Assembly (NCBI RefSeq): GCF_011605345.1
Contig: NZ_JAAOXM010000002.1
Span: 558,001 to 622,000 of the forward strand
Source of the DNA: Burkholderia sp. D-99
GTDB taxonomy: Bacteria; Pseudomonadota; Gammaproteobacteria; Burkholderiales; Burkholderiaceae
DNA length: 64,000 nucleotides
Reading direction: 5' to 3'
Shown: positions 50,913-61,280 of the stretch, in pieces
How positions within the stretch are numbered: position 1 is the first letter of the stretch
How the letters are laid out: each line of letters starts with the position of its first letter
Made by a program: the position numbers and the translations under genes
The notes under the pieces: model-generated
Databases searched by the model: none
Seen by the model: the letters and a program-made list of their open reading frames with translations, nothing else
What the model was told of the DNA's origin: nothing

Positions 50913-51923
50913 ATGACCTTCATGTTTGTCGAACTGGCGGTCATGCTGATCGTCATCCTCGTCGCCGCCGAGGTCTTCACCAATGCACTCGAACATCTCG
51001 GCGAACGCCTGAAGATTTCCGAAGGCGTCACCGGTTCGCTGTTCGCCGCCGTCGGCACCGCGCTGCCCGAAACGATGGTGCCGCTGCTCGCGCTCGCCGG
51101 CGGCACGGCGAACCAGGCAGTGAACGAGGAGATCGGCGTCGGCGCGATTCTCGGCGCACCGCTGATGCTCGCGACGCTCACCACGTTCCTGATGACGCTC
51201 GCCGTGATCCGCTCGCGCGGACTGCGCGGCACGATCGCACCGGAACGCACGGGCTTCGTGCGCGACCTGAACTACTTCCTCGCCGCGTTCTCGCTGGCCA
51301 CCGCCGCGATGTTCGTCCCGCATCACAACGGGGCCGTGCGCGCGCTGCTCGCCGCGATGCTGGTCGGGATCTACGTGATGTATGTCGTGATGACGTTCCG
51401 TGCGTCGAACCAGCTCGTCGATGCCGGGCATGGCACCGAAGCGCCGCACACGATGTTCCTGTCACGCCTGGGTGCGCCGACCAACCTGGCGACCATCGCG
51501 CTGCAGCTGCTCATCGGCCTCGCGCTGCTGGTCGGCGGTGCGAAGGGTTTCATTCACGGCGTGGAAGGCGTGTCGCACGTGCTCGGCGTATCGGCACTGC
51601 TGCTGTCGCTGATCATCGTGCCGATCGCGACGGAGCTGCCCGAGAAGGTCAACAGCGTGCTGTGGATCCGCCGCAGGAAGGACACGCTCGCGTTCGGCAA
51701 CATCACCGGCGCGATGGTGTTCCAGGGCACGCTGCTGCCGGCGATCGGCATCATGCTGACGCCGTGGGAGCCGCGCCCCGAAGTGCTGACCGGCGTGATC
51801 ATCACGCTCGCGGCGGCGGCGTGGCTGCGCTTCAATGCGCGCACGCGCGGGCTCGCGATCTGGGCATTGCTGGCGAACGGCGCGGGTTACGCAGGGTATC
51901 TGTTCCTGACACTGGCTCGATGA
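50913..51923 (+). CDS. CaCA-family cation antiporter under Mn2+ riboswitch control
   Basis: 336 residues in two homologous halves. The alpha repeats carry VTGSLFAAVGTALPETMVPL in the first and VSALLLSLIIVPIATELPEK in the second; the Glu residues are the ion ligands of Ca2+/cation antiporters. About ten spans. The ATG at 50913 has GGAGGTG close upstream. The riboswitch in its leader argues that Mn2+ is the exported ion, as with other yybP-ykoY-controlled genes, although the family is usually annotated as sodium/calcium exchangers. Convergent with arsH; a 7-bp-stem hairpin (51922-51944) overlaps its stop codon. Confidence 0.88.
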   Translation: MTFMFVELAVMLIVILVAAEVFTNALEHLGERLKISEGVTGSLFAAVGTALPETMVPLLALAGGTANQAVNEEIGVGAILGAPLMLATLTTFLMTLAVIRSRGLRGTIAPERTGFVRDLNYFLAAFSLATAAMFVPHHNGAVRALLAAMLVGIYVMYVVMTFRASNQLVDAGHGTEAPHTMFLSRLGAPTNLATIALQLLIGLALLVGGAKGFIHGVEGVSHVLGVSALLLSLIIVPIATELPEKVNSVLWIRRRKDTLAFGNITGAMVFQGTLLPAIGIMLTPWEPRPEVLTGVIITLAAAAWLRFNARTRGLAIWALLANGAGYAGYLFLTLAR

Positions 51924-52002
51924 TCTGATTCACACGGTCAGATCCCGCTGCCCTGCCCCGGGCGCGAACGATGCACCCCCGCGCCGCCCGCCCGCGCGGG
52001 GT

Positions 52003-52725
52003 TCAGATGCGCGTCTGGTTCACACGCTGCGACAGTTGTTCGGCGCTTTCCTTGCGCTCGCTGTACCGGTCCGTCAGGTACGTGCCGACGTCACGCGTGA
52101 GCAGCGTGAACTTGACCAGTTCCTCCATGACGTCGACGACCCGGTCGAAATACGCGGACGGCTTCATCCTGTCGTCGTCGCCGAATTCCATGAACGCCTT
52201 CGCGACGGACGACTGGTTCGGAATGGTCAGCATGCGCATCCAGCGCCCGAGCACCCGCATCTGGTTGACCGCGTTGAACGATTGCGATCCGCCGCTGACC
52301 TGCATGACCGCCAGCGTCTTGCCCTGCGTCGGCCGTACCGCGCCGACCGACAACGGAATCCAGTCGATCTGCGCTTTCATCACGCCGGTCATCGCGCCGT
52401 GTCGCTCGGGGGAACACCACACCATGCCCTCCGACCATTGCACGAGCTCGCGCAACTCCGCCACTTTCGGGTGGTGCTCGGGTGCATCGTCAGGCAACGG
52501 CAATCCGGCCGGATTGAAGATCCTGACATCGGCGCCCATGGCCGTCAGCAATCGCGCCGCTTCCTCGACCAGCAGCCGGCTGAACGAACGCGCGCGCAAT
52601 GACCCGTAGAGCAACACGATGCGTGGCGGGTGCGTCGACGGCCGCGCGGGCCGCAGTGCGCTCGCGTCCGGTACGCGAAAGAGCGTGGCTTCGAGTTGCG
52701 GCAGATCGTTCAGGCTGTCAGACAC
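52003..52725 (-). CDS. arsH: ArsH, NADPH-dependent FMN reductase / organoarsenical oxidase
   Basis: 240 residues from a GTG at 52725 with GGAGG 6 nt upstream inside the arsC end; an ATG at 52740 is less well placed. The flavodoxin-like FMN loop is [20 protein letters not shown], followed by [20 protein letters not shown] and [20 protein letters not shown], all characteristic of ArsH. The enzyme oxidises trivalent methylated and aromatic arsenicals and may lower peroxide stress. It overlaps arsC by 8 bp and is the last gene of the ars operon. Confidence 0.93.
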   Translation of the reverse strand: MSDSLNDLPQLEATLFRVPDASALRPARPSTHPPRIVLLYGSLRARSFSRLLVEEAARLLTAMGADVRIFNPAGLPLPDDAPEHHPKVAELRELVQWSEGMVWCSPERHGAMTGVMKAQIDWIPLSVGAVRPTQGKTLAVMQVSGGSQSFNAVNQMRVLGRWMRMLTIPNQSSVAKAFMEFGDDDRMKPSAYFDRVVDVMEELVKFTLLTRDVGTYLTDRYSERKESAEQLSQRVNQTRI

Positions 52726-53140
52726 GCTTGCCCTCCGCATCGATCACGATTTCGCCGTCTTCCTTCGCAAACGGCCCCTTCTGCGGATCGGGCAGGATAT
52801 CGAGCACCTGCTCGGACGGGCGGCACAGCCGCGTGCCGAGCGGGGTGACGACGATCGGGCGATTGATCAGGAGCGGATGCGCGACCATGAAGCCGATCAG
52901 ATCGTCGTCGCTCCATTTCGGATTGTCGAGATCGAGCGCTTCGTACGGCGTCCCCTTGCGACGCAGCACGTCACGAACGGGGATGCCCATCGCGGCGGTC
53001 AGCGCGCGCAATTCCTCCTGCCCCGGCGGCGTCTCGAGATAAAGCACGACACGAGGCTCGACGCCGGTGTTGCGAATCATGGCCAGCGTATTGCGCGACG
53101 TGCCGCAATCGGGGTTGTGATAGATGGTGATGTCGGTCAT
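52718..53140 (-). CDS. arsC: arsenate reductase ArsC (glutaredoxin-linked)
   Basis: 140 residues. The catalytic Cys12 is in [16 protein letters not shown] and the substrate Arg set is visible in [25 protein letters not shown] and [12 protein letters not shown], as in the E. coli plasmid R773 enzyme. It reduces arsenate to arsenite with glutathione/glutaredoxin; the Acr3 pump next door then expels arsenite. 20 nt separate it from acr3, and its 3' end carries the RBS for arsH. Confidence 0.94.
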   Translation of the reverse strand: MTDITIYHNPDCGTSRNTLAMIRNTGVEPRVVLYLETPPGQEELRALTAAMGIPVRDVLRRKGTPYEALDLDNPKWSDDDLIGFMVAHPLLINRPIVVTPLGTRLCRPSEQVLDILPDPQKGPFAKEDGEIVIDAEGKRV

Positions 53141-53160
53141 TTCCGGACTCCTGAATGGTT

Positions 53161-54231
53161 TCACGCGCGCTCGTACCAGCCCTTCGAGCGGTTGACGATG
53201 CGCACGACGAGCAGCATGACCGGCACCTCGATGAGCACGCCGACGACGGTCGCGAGCGCGGCGCCCGAGTGGAAGCCGAACAGGCTGATGGCGGCCGCTA
53301 CGGCCAGTTCGAAGAAATTGGACGCGCCGATCAGCGCCGACGGGCACGCGATGCTGTGTTTCTCGCCAACGATGCGATTGAGCCCATAGGCGAGCGCTGC
53401 GTTGAAGAACACCTGGATCAGGATCGGCACCGCGAGCAGCGCGATCACCAGCGGTTGCTTCAGGATCGCCTCGCCCTGGAACGCGAACAGCAGTACCAGC
53501 GTAGCCAGCAGCGCGGCGATGGACCACGGGCCGATCTTCGCCATCGCGCGGTCGAACGCCGCCTGCCCCCTGGCGAGCAACAGCCTGCGCCACGCTTGCG
53601 CGAGGATCACCGGAATGACGATGTACAGCGCGACCGACGTGAGCAGCGTCGCCCAGGGCACCGTGATGGCGGACATCCCCAGCAACAGGCCGACCAGCGG
53701 CGCGAACGCGATCACCATGATGCTGTCGTTCAGCGCGACCTGCGACAGCGTGAACAGCGGATCGCCGCCCGTCAGCCGGCTCCACACGAACACCATCGCC
53801 GTGCACGGCGCGGCGGCCAGCAGGATCAGGCCGGCGATATAACTGTCGATCTGGTCGGCCGGCAGCATCGGCGCGAACAACTGCCGGATGAACAGCCAGC
53901 CGAGCAACGCCATCGAAAACGGTTTGACGAGCCAGTTCACGACGAGCGTGACGCCGATCCCCCGCACATGCTGCCGGACCTCATGCAACGCGCCGAAGTC
54001 GACCTTGACGAGCATCGGCACGATCATCACCCAGATCAACAGCCCGACGGGCAGGTTGACCTGCGCGTATTCCATGCGGCCGATGCGCTGGAAGAGCCCC
54101 GGCAGCGCCAGGCCCAGCGCGATGCCGAGCACGATGCAAAGCGCCACCCAGACGGTCAGGTAGCGCTCGAAGAAGCCGATGGCAGGCTTGAGCGCCACGG
54201 CTTGCGACGTGGCCACGTTCGAGCCGGTCAT
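53161..54231 (-). CDS. acr3: arsenite efflux pump Acr3
   Basis: 356 residues with ten hydrophobic spans. The essential Cys lies in span 4: GLILLAAAPCTAMVFVWSRL, followed by TGGDPLFTLSQVALND. Another hallmark is the SALIGASNFFELAVAAAISL helix. It exports As(III) (and often Sb(III)) by proton antiport. Its ATG overlaps the arsR stop (ATGA), giving coupled translation in arsR-acr3-arsC-arsH. Clearly the Acr3 (BART superfamily) type, not ArsB. Confidence 0.94.
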   Translation of the reverse strand: MTGSNVATSQAVALKPAIGFFERYLTVWVALCIVLGIALGLALPGLFQRIGRMEYAQVNLPVGLLIWVMIVPMLVKVDFGALHEVRQHVRGIGVTLVVNWLVKPFSMALLGWLFIRQLFAPMLPADQIDSYIAGLILLAAAPCTAMVFVWSRLTGGDPLFTLSQVALNDSIMVIAFAPLVGLLLGMSAITVPWATLLTSVALYIVIPVILAQAWRRLLLARGQAAFDRAMAKIGPWSIAALLATLVLLFAFQGEAILKQPLVIALLAVPILIQVFFNAALAYGLNRIVGEKHSIACPSALIGASNFFELAVAAAISLFGFHSGAALATVVGVLIEVPVMLLVVRIVNRSKGWYERA

Positions 54232-54560
54232 GGGCGATCCCCGCAGCAGGCCGGCGCCGCCGGCACGCCGCACGCGGCGCCCTCGCAGCAGTTCTCGGTC
54301 AGGAACCCGATGAGCCCGCTCATCGATTCGAAATTCGCCGCGTAATAGATGAACCGGCCGTCCTGACGCGCGGTGACCAGATCCGCATGCGACAAATCCT
54401 TCAGATGGAACGACAGGCTCGATGGCGACAGCCCGATCTGCTGGGCGATTGCGCCAGCCGGCAGCCCTTGCGGGCCGGCCACGACCAGCGCGCGAAAGAT
54501 GGCGAGGCGCGCTTCATGAGCAAGCGCGCCCAAGGCGCGCACGACGAGATTGGAGTCCAT
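54228..54560 (-). CDS. arsR: ArsR-family arsenite-sensing repressor
   Basis: 110 residues. Winged HTH: IFRALVVAGPQGLPAGAIAQ, then QIGLSPSSLSFHLKDLSHAD (recognition helix) and LVTARQDGRFIYYAANFESM. The usual C-x-C of the R773 ArsR recognition helix is absent. Instead the C-terminus has Cys91-Cys92-x4-Cys97 and a second Cys105-Cys106 pair, resembling the C-terminal site of the Acidithiobacillus ArsR (CC-x5-C). First gene of the ars operon. A palindrome at 54590 is the probable operator. Confidence 0.92.
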   Translation of the reverse strand: MDSNLVVRALGALAHEARLAIFRALVVAGPQGLPAGAIAQQIGLSPSSLSFHLKDLSHADLVTARQDGRFIYYAANFESMSGLIGFLTENCCEGAACGVPAAPACCGDRP

Positions 54561-54589
54561 GGCGCGAAGGATAGCGTCTTCATTTCGAC

Positions 54590-54609
54590 ATTTCAAGTAT
54601 TGTTGAAAT
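54590..54609. promoter_or_regulatory. ArsR operator
   Basis: ATTTCAA-GTATTG-TTGAAAT, perfect 7-bp arms around a 6-nt centre, lies 30 bp before the arsR start in a locally AT-rich promoter. Typical of ArsR/SmtB sites. The remaining gap to 54770 holds nothing else I can support. Confidence 0.75.
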
Positions 54610-54770
54610 ATAGGTGCCGATCCCCTGCCGTACAGCACTGGCGGGCTGCCCCCCACCCGTCGCACACCATCAAACGCAGCCGCACGAGCCGCATCCGGCC
54701 CGACACGCGCGGCGCCGGTGCAGCCGCCGCCCCGCTTCACGGGCGGGCGATGCACCGGCGCGCGCTCAGG

Positions 54771-55139
54771 TCAGGACGCCTTCACCAGCTTGACGATCGT
54801 CAGCGTGCCGTCGACCTTCTCGATCCGCACCTTGACCTTGTCGCCCGCATGCGCGTGGTCGAGCATCGCCGCGTCCTTCGCCTTGAACGCCATCGTCATC
54901 GGGGGCATCCCGACGTTGTCGAGCGCGCCGTGCTTCAGCGTGATCTTGCCGCTCGCGGCATCGACCTTCTTCACTTCGGCATCGGTCAGCGCGGCATTCG
55001 AGTCGGCCGCGCCGCCCGACGACATCTTCATGCCCGACATGTCCATGCCGGCCATGTCGCTGGCGGCAAAGGCGGGCGCGGTGAAAGCGCCGGTCGCGAG
55101 AACGGCTGCGGTGGTGGTGACAGTGATCCACTTCTTCAT
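54771..55139 (-). CDS. cusF: CusF-like periplasmic Cu(I)/Ag(I) chaperone
   Basis: 122 residues with a signal peptide ([19 protein letters not shown]). A Met-rich stretch ([17 protein letters not shown]) precedes a CusF OB-fold: [36 protein letters not shown] with the M-x-M site, and [15 protein letters not shown]. It lacks the copper-stacking Trp of E. coli CusF. The ATG overlaps the cusA stop (ATGA), so it is last in cusCBAF. It brings metal to CusB. Confidence 0.9.
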   Translation of the reverse strand: MKKWITVTTTAAVLATGAFTAPAFAASDMAGMDMSGMKMSSGGAADSNAALTDAEVKKVDAASGKITLKHGALDNVGMPPMTMAFKAKDAAMLDHAHAGDKVKVRIEKVDGTLTIVKLVKAS

Positions 55140-58100
55140 CGTGATTCTCCGGTTGGGATGGATGGCACGTTCGTGCCGTGAGGAACTGCATCGGAATGCC
55201 GCACGCGGCCCATGCTTCGCGCACGACGGCGCTGAAGCAGAAGCCAGGCGGCGGGAATGACGAACATCGACAGCAGCGGCGCCGTGACCATGCCGCCGAC
55301 CATCGGCGCGGCGATGCGCTGCATCACTTCGGAACCGGCGCCGTGCCCGACCATGATCGGCACGAGGCCGGCGAGCACGACGGCGACCGTCATCGCCTTC
55401 GGCCGCACGCGCAGCACCGCGCCTTCGCGGATCGCGTCGAGCAGCAGCGCGTCGGTCAGCGGTTCGCCTGCGTCGAGCCGGCGCTGCAGCGCGCCCTTCA
55501 GGTACAGCAGCATCACGACGCCGAACTCGGCGGCCACGCCCGCGAGCGCGATGAAGCCCACCGATGTCGCGACCGACACCGCATGGCCGAGCGCCCACAC
55601 GAGCCAGAAGCCGCCGATCAGCGCGAACGGCACCGTCGACATCAGCAGCAGCGCATCGGCCGCCGAGCCGAACGTGAGAAACAGCAGCACGAAGATCACC
55701 ACGAGCGTGACCGGCACGACGGTACGCAGCTTGGCCGCCGCGCGTTCGAGATACTCGAACTGCCCCGACCACGCGATCGAATAGCCGGGCGGCAACGCGA
55801 CCTGTTGCGCGACGGCCTGCTGCATCGCGCGCACGGCGCTCTGCAGATCGGTGCCGCGGATGTCGACGTACACGTAGCCGGACAATCGCGCGTTCTCGCT
55901 GCGGATCATCGGCGGCCCGTCGGCGATCGCGATGCGCGCGACGTCGCCCAGGCGGATCTGCGCGCCGCGCGCGGTGACGACCGGCAGTTGCCGCAGGTTC
56001 TCGACCGAATCGCGCACCTCGCGCGGGTAGCGGATGTTGATCGGGAAGCGCTCGCGCCCCGCGATCACTTCGCCGACATCGTCGCCGCCGACCGCCGACG
56101 ACACGACCGACTGGATATCGGCCACCGACAGCCCGTAGCGCGCGGCGGCGAGCCGGTCGATGTCGACGTCGATGTAGCGGCCGCCGTTCAGCCGCTCCGC
56201 GAGCGCGGACGTGACGCCCGGCACGGGCTTCACCGCTGCCTCGACCTGCTTCGCGATCGCGTCGATGCCGGCCAGGTCGGGCCCGGAAATCTTCACGCCG
56301 ACCGGCGTCTTGATGCCGGTGGACAGCATGTCGAGCCGGTTGCGGATCGGCGGCACCCACACGTTCGACAGGCCCGGCACCTTCACCGTGCGATCGAGTT
56401 CGTCGACGAGCTTCTCCGGCGTCATGCCGGGCCGCCATGCGCTGCGCGGCTTGAACCGGATCGTCGTCTCGAACATCTCGAGCGGCGCGGGATCGGTCGC
56501 GGTATCGGCACGGCCCGATTTGCCGAACACCGTGTCGACCTCGGGCACGGTCTTGATCAGCCGGTCGGTCTGCTGCAGCAGCTCGCTCGCCTTGTCGGCG
56601 GAAATGCCCGGCAGCGCGGTCGGCATGTACAGCAGGTCGCCTTCGTCGAGCGGCGGCATGAATTCGCCGCCGAGCCGCGACAACGGCACCGCCGTCAGTA
56701 ACAGCGCGACGACCGCGACACCGATCGCGACCCACGGGCGCCGTAGCGTCGCTTCGAGCAGCGGCCGGTACAGGCGGATCAGCACGCGGTTGATCGGGTT
56801 CGCGTGCTCGTGCGGAATGCGGCCGCGCACGAGATAGCCCATCAGCACCGGCACCAGCGTCACCGACAGCCCGGCGGCGGCGGCGATCGTGTAGGTCTTC
56901 GTGAACGCCAGCGGCGCGAACAGCTTGCCCTCCTGACCTTCCAGCGAAAACACCGGGATGAACGACAGCGTGATGATCAGCAGCGAGAAGAACAGCGCGG
57001 GCCCGACCTCCGCAGCCGACGTCGCGACGAGCTCCCAACGTCGCGCGGACGTGATCGGTTCGCCGGGATGCGCGTGGTCGTACGCTTCGAGATGCTTGTG
57101 CGCGTTCTCGATCATCACGATCGCCGCGTCGATCATCGCGCCGATCGCGATCGCGATCCCGCCGAGCGACATCAGGTTCGCGTTGACGCCCTGGTAGCGC
57201 ATCACGATGAACGCGGCCAGCACGCCGAGCGGCAGCGACAGGATCGCGACGAACGCGCTGCGCAGATGGAACAGGAACACCGCGCAGACGATGCCGACGA
57301 TCACGAACTCCTCGATCAGCTTGTCCTTCAGGTTGCCCACCGCGCGCTCGATCAGTTGCGAACGATCGTAGGTCGTGACGATCTCGACGCCGGGCGGCAG
57401 CGAACGCTTCAGGTCGGCCAGCTTCGCCTTCACCGCGTCGATCGTCGTGAGCGCATTCTTGCCCGAGCGCATCACGACGACGCCGCCCGTCACCTCGCCC
57501 TGCCCGTTCAGCTCCGCGATCCCGCGCCGCATCGCGGGGCCGACCTGGATGCGCGCGACATCGCCGAGCAGCACCGGCGTACCGGCGTCGTTCGTGCGCA
57601 GCACCACGTGCCGGAAATCGTCGAGCGTGCGCAGGTAGCCGGTCGAGCGCACCATGTACTCCGACTCGGCCAGCTCGACCACCGAGCCGCCGGACGCCTG
57701 GTTCGCGTTGCCGAGCGCGTTCGCGATCTCCGCCTGCGTGATGCCGTACGCGCGCAGCTTGTCCGGATCGAGCACGACCTGGTACTGCTGCACCATGCCG
57801 CCGATGCTCGCGACTTCCGAGACGTCCGGCACGGCCTTCAGCTCGAACTTCAGGAACCAGTCGTTGAGCGCGCGCAGTTGCCCGAGATCGTGATGGCCGG
57901 TGCGATCGACGAGCGCGTACTCGTACACCCAGCCGACACCGGTCGCATCCGGCCCGAGCGAAACCGTCGCGCCAGCCGGCAGACGGCTCTGCACCTGGCT
58001 CAGGTATTCGAGCACGCGCGAGCGCGCCCAGTACGGATCGGTATGGTCGTCAAACAGCACGTAGACGAACGCATCGCCGAACGACGAATACGCGCGGACG

Positions 58101-58342
58101 GTTTTCGCGCCGGGCACGCCGAGCAGCGTGGTCGTCAACGGATAGGTCACCTGATCCTCGACGATCTGCGGTGCCTTGCCCGGATACGACGCCTTCACGA
58201 TCACCTGCGTGTCCGACAGGTCGGGCAATGCATCGAGCGGCGTTTGCCGGAGCGAATGAACGCCCCACGCAGCGATCAGCACGGTAGCCAGCAACACGAG
58301 GAAGCGATTCCGGACCGACCAGAGAATGATGCGCGCGATCAT
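55136..58342 (-). CDS. cusA: CusA, Cu(I)/Ag(I) RND efflux pump
   Basis: 1068 residues, an HME-RND proton antiporter of the inner membrane. The start has [20 protein letters not shown] and [19 protein letters not shown]. Span 4 carries the proton-relay Asp in [20 protein letters not shown]. The three metal-site methionines of E. coli CusA appear conserved, in [23 protein letters not shown] and [19 protein letters not shown], favouring Cu/Ag over Zn/Co. It overlaps both neighbours by 4 bp. It works with CusB and CusC across the envelope. Confidence 0.94.
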   Translation of the reverse strand: MIARIILWSVRNRFLVLLATVLIAAWGVHSLRQTPLDALPDLSDTQVIVKASYPGKAPQIVEDQVTYPLTTTLLGVPGAKTVRAYSSFGDAFVYVLFDDHTDPYWARSRVLEYLSQVQSRLPAGATVSLGPDATGVGWVYEYALVDRTGHHDLGQLRALNDWFLKFELKAVPDVSEVASIGGMVQQYQVVLDPDKLRAYGITQAEIANALGNANQASGGSVVELAESEYMVRSTGYLRTLDDFRHVVLRTNDAGTPVLLGDVARIQVGPAMRRGIAELNGQGEVTGGVVVMRSGKNALTTIDAVKAKLADLKRSLPPGVEIVTTYDRSQLIERAVGNLKDKLIEEFVIVGIVCAVFLFHLRSAFVAILSLPLGVLAAFIVMRYQGVNANLMSLGGIAIAIGAMIDAAIVMIENAHKHLEAYDHAHPGEPITSARRWELVATSAAEVGPALFFSLLIITLSFIPVFSLEGQEGKLFAPLAFTKTYTIAAAAGLSVTLVPVLMGYLVRGRIPHEHANPINRVLIRLYRPLLEATLRRPWVAIGVAVVALLLTAVPLSRLGGEFMPPLDEGDLLYMPTALPGISADKASELLQQTDRLIKTVPEVDTVFGKSGRADTATDPAPLEMFETTIRFKPRSAWRPGMTPEKLVDELDRTVKVPGLSNVWVPPIRNRLDMLSTGIKTPVGVKISGPDLAGIDAIAKQVEAAVKPVPGVTSALAERLNGGRYIDVDIDRLAAARYGLSVADIQSVVSSAVGGDDVGEVIAGRERFPINIRYPREVRDSVENLRQLPVVTARGAQIRLGDVARIAIADGPPMIRSENARLSGYVYVDIRGTDLQSAVRAMQQAVAQQVALPPGYSIAWSGQFEYLERAAAKLRTVVPVTLVVIFVLLFLTFGSAADALLLMSTVPFALIGGFWLVWALGHAVSVATSVGFIALAGVAAEFGVVMLLYLKGALQRRLDAGEPLTDALLLDAIREGAVLRVRPKAMTVAVVLAGLVPIMVGHGAGSEVMQRIAAPMVGGMVTAPLLSMFVIPAAWLLLQRRRARSMGRVRHSDAVPHGTNVPSIPTGESR

Positions 58343-59883
58343 CGTTCGCCTCCCTGCGGTTCGACCTTCGTCAGCCGATAGCCGTCGTCGCTTTGCGTGA
58401 ACGCGAAGCGCACCGTCTGGCCCGGCTTCACGTCAGGGAACGCGGTGGCCGACGGCTTGCCGAACGCCATCGTCATCGCGCCCCAGCCGAGCGCCGGCAC
58501 GGGCTGATGCGAGAACGTGATGTCGTCGGCCGTGACCTGTTCGACTTTGCCGGTGGTTTCGTAGATCGGCGCCGACGCTTTCGGTGCCGACGCGGATGTC
58601 GCCTTCGCGCCGCTTGCGCCGGTGTCGCTCTCCAGTCTCGGCAGGACGCTCTTCAGGCTCGCCTCGGAATCGATCAGGAACTGCCCCGATGCAACGACCG
58701 TGTCGCCTTCGTTCAACCCGTCGAGCACCTCCGTGTCGCCGCCGATGTCGTTGCCGGTCGTCACCTGCACCGGCTGGAGCCGGCCGTCACCGTTCTTCAC
58801 GATGACGATCGTGCGCTTGCCCGTCGCGATCACCGCCTCGGACGGCACGAGCAGGCGCGACACGCTCGCCTTCCCGGCGACCCGCACGCGCATCAGCATG
58901 CCGGGCGTGAGCTTCAGCGCGGCGTTGTCGAGCTCCACGCGCGCCTGCAGCGTGCGGCTGCTCGTGCTGATGCCGGGCAGCACTTCGCGGATGCGTCCGG
59001 TGAAATGCCGCGCCGGATCGCCCGCGAACGTCGCGTCGACCGGCATCCCCGGCTGCACGTTCAGCGCAAGCGCTTCCGGCACCTCGACGATGAGCCACAG
59101 CGTCGACAGTCCCGCGATCTTCGCCAGCGTCTGACCGGGCGCGACCATCGCGCCGTCCCGCACGTTCAGCTCGCTGACGACGCCGGTTTCCGGTGCAGTC
59201 AGCACGACGTGCGTCTGCGCGCGGCCGGTGCGGTCGAGGTTCGCGATCATGCCGTCGGGAATCGACAGCGCGCGCATCCGGGCGCGCGACGCATCGAGCA
59301 GGCTGCCGTCCATCCCGCCGCGCTTGAGCGCGAGGTATTCCTCCTGCGGCGCGAGCCAGTCGGGCACGAACAGCGACGCCACCGGCGCGCCCTTCGCGAT
59401 GCGCTGCATCGGTGCGCGCGCATAGAGACGGTCGATGTAACCGGTGACGCGAGACTGGACGACGTCCGCCCGCGATTCGTCGAATTGCGTGGTGCCCACC
59501 GCATCGAAGCCGGCCGCCGTCTGCTGGCGGCGCACGGTCGCATAACGGATGCCGAGATTCTGCTGCAGGCCCGGATCGATCCGGATACCGGACGCGCCGC
59601 CACCTTCGTCCGCATAGACCGGCTGCAACTGCATGTCCATGAACGGCGACTTGCCCGGTTTGTCGAAGTGCTGGTTCGGCACCATCGGGTCGTGCCAGTA
59701 CAGCACCTTGCGGCCCGTGTTCGGGTTGGTGTTGCCGGCAGGTGCTGCACCGTTCGCGGCGACCGATGCGGCCGTCGCCACGCCGCCTGCCGCATGGCGT
59801 GTGCCCGCGACATAACCGGCGCCGAGCAGCGCCGCGGCAGCGAACGTCAACAACACCGCGCGCGCCAGTGATTGCTTCTTCAT
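58339..59883 (-). CDS. cusB: CusB membrane-fusion protein with C-terminal CusF domain
   Basis: 514 residues. N-terminal anchor [17 protein letters not shown], then a heavy-metal-binding segment ([20 protein letters not shown], then [11 protein letters not shown]). The periplasmic adaptor core has [20 protein letters not shown], a hairpin with [16 protein letters not shown], and [20 protein letters not shown]. After a Thr/Ser/Ala linker, residues about 440-510 are a whole CusF domain: [20 protein letters not shown], then [14 protein letters not shown] with both the stacking Trp and M-x-M. The tethered chaperone could feed CusA directly. The stop overlaps the cusA start. Confidence 0.93.
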   Translation of the reverse strand: MKKQSLARAVLLTFAAAALLGAGYVAGTRHAAGGVATAASVAANGAAPAGNTNPNTGRKVLYWHDPMVPNQHFDKPGKSPFMDMQLQPVYADEGGGASGIRIDPGLQQNLGIRYATVRRQQTAAGFDAVGTTQFDESRADVVQSRVTGYIDRLYARAPMQRIAKGAPVASLFVPDWLAPQEEYLALKRGGMDGSLLDASRARMRALSIPDGMIANLDRTGRAQTHVVLTAPETGVVSELNVRDGAMVAPGQTLAKIAGLSTLWLIVEVPEALALNVQPGMPVDATFAGDPARHFTGRIREVLPGISTSSRTLQARVELDNAALKLTPGMLMRVRVAGKASVSRLLVPSEAVIATGKRTIVIVKNGDGRLQPVQVTTGNDIGGDTEVLDGLNEGDTVVASGQFLIDSEASLKSVLPRLESDTGASGAKATSASAPKASAPIYETTGKVEQVTADDITFSHQPVPALGWGAMTMAFGKPSATAFPDVKPGQTVRFAFTQSDDGYRLTKVEPQGGER

Positions 59884-59894
59884 GAGGTTCTCCT

Positions 59895-61187
59895 TCACTG
59901 TGCGGCAGCCATCGTCGACGGCACGACCTGATATTCGAGCTGCGCCCAGGTCTGCGACACGTCGCGCCTGAGATCGAGCACCTGCAACTGCGCGTCCAGC
60001 TGCGCGCGGCGCGCGGCGAACGTATCGGCGAGTGAGCCCGTGCCGGCCCGGTAGGCGGCATTGGCCAGTTGCACGCGCTGGTCGGCAGCGGGCAACAGCG
60101 ATGCACTCAGGTTCGCGATACGTTCGCGGCCGCTCGCGAGTGTTTCGGACTGCGTGCGGATATCGGCCTGCACCTGGCGCAGCGTGTCCTCGTACATCAG
60201 GCGCGCCTTCGTCGCGAGCGCGGCCTTCTCGGCGACGTCGCGGTTCTGGCGGTTCTTGCGGTTGATCGGCAACGGAATCGTGACGCCGACGGACACCATG
60301 TTCGAATACGCGCCGCCACGCTGCTGGTACGCAACCTCCCACGTCCAGTTCGGGCTGCGTTCGCTGTTCGCGACGGCCGTATCGGCTTCGGCTACGGCAA
60401 TATCGTCGGCGGCCGTGATCAGCGCCGGCTGCGACAGGCGCAGCTCGTCCGGCGGCAACGACGACACGAACGATTCCGGCGCGGGCGGCGTGCCCGTGAC
60501 ATCCGCCGCCGGCACGGCGGTCCAGCGCGACAACGCGATGAGCGCGGTCTGGTAGACCTGCTGCGCTTTCAGCCATTGATCCTGCGTCTGCGCGAGCATG
60601 GCCCGCGCCTGGACGACATCGGCCGCACTTGCCTTCGCGCCGCGATACGACGCCTTCGTCGCGTCGAATTCATGGTTCATGTGATCGAGCAGCGCCTGTT
60701 GGAGCGCGAGCGCCTGTTTCGCGTAGACGGCGTTCAGCCACGCCGTTGCGGTTTGCTGGCGTACGCTCGCGAGCTGCGCGAGATAGCCGGCGCGCTCGCG
60801 CCCGACCTGCTCGTCGGCCAGCGCCGATCGCAGGCGCCGCTTGTCGCCGGACACCCACTCCTGCTCGATGCCGATGCGACGCATCGTCATGAAGTCCTGG
60901 CCGACGGTGAAGCGCTGGCCGCCATTGACCGGCAGGTTGTCGATGCCGGCCTTGAGCATCGGGTCGGGCAGCTGGCCGGCCTTCACGGCCGCCTCCGAGC
61001 TGGCGCGCACCGAAGCCTGTGCGGCCTGCATCGACGCGGAATGATCGGTGGCGGACTGCAGCGCGGCGTCCAGCGTAAAAGGCGGTTGCTGCGCGTGAAC
61101 CGCGCCCGCAACCAGCAGCGCCGCCCAAAGCATGGGCGCGCGCCGGCGCGCACGCCGCGCAAGCGGCGTGCCGAAATGGAATGACAT
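59895..61187 (-). CDS. cusC: CusC-type outer-membrane factor
   Basis: 430 residues with a signal (APMLWAALLVAGAVHAQ), but no lipobox, unlike E. coli CusC. Two OEP repeats of coiled helices are visible: LDAALQSATDHSASMQAAQA to RERAGYLAQLASVRQQTATA, and MVSVGVTIPLPINRKNRQNR to QRVQLANAAYRAGTGSLADT. It forms the outer-membrane channel for the CusBA pump. It is separated from cusB by 11 nt. No CopR-type repeat is visible upstream. Confidence 0.9.
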   Translation of the reverse strand: MSFHFGTPLARRARRRAPMLWAALLVAGAVHAQQPPFTLDAALQSATDHSASMQAAQASVRASSEAAVKAGQLPDPMLKAGIDNLPVNGGQRFTVGQDFMTMRRIGIEQEWVSGDKRRLRSALADEQVGRERAGYLAQLASVRQQTATAWLNAVYAKQALALQQALLDHMNHEFDATKASYRGAKASAADVVQARAMLAQTQDQWLKAQQVYQTALIALSRWTAVPAADVTGTPPAPESFVSSLPPDELRLSQPALITAADDIAVAEADTAVANSERSPNWTWEVAYQQRGGAYSNMVSVGVTIPLPINRKNRQNRDVAEKAALATKARLMYEDTLRQVQADIRTQSETLASGRERIANLSASLLPAADQRVQLANAAYRAGTGSLADTFAARRAQLDAQLQVLDLRRDVSQTWAQLEYQVVPSTMAAAQ

Positions 61188-61280
61188 GGTTTAACCCCAA
61201 CGGCGGAACCCCATAGGGATTCCACGTCCTGCGCACAGGACGAACCTCACCGCGAATGCGGCGAACCTATCGGATCGGGA

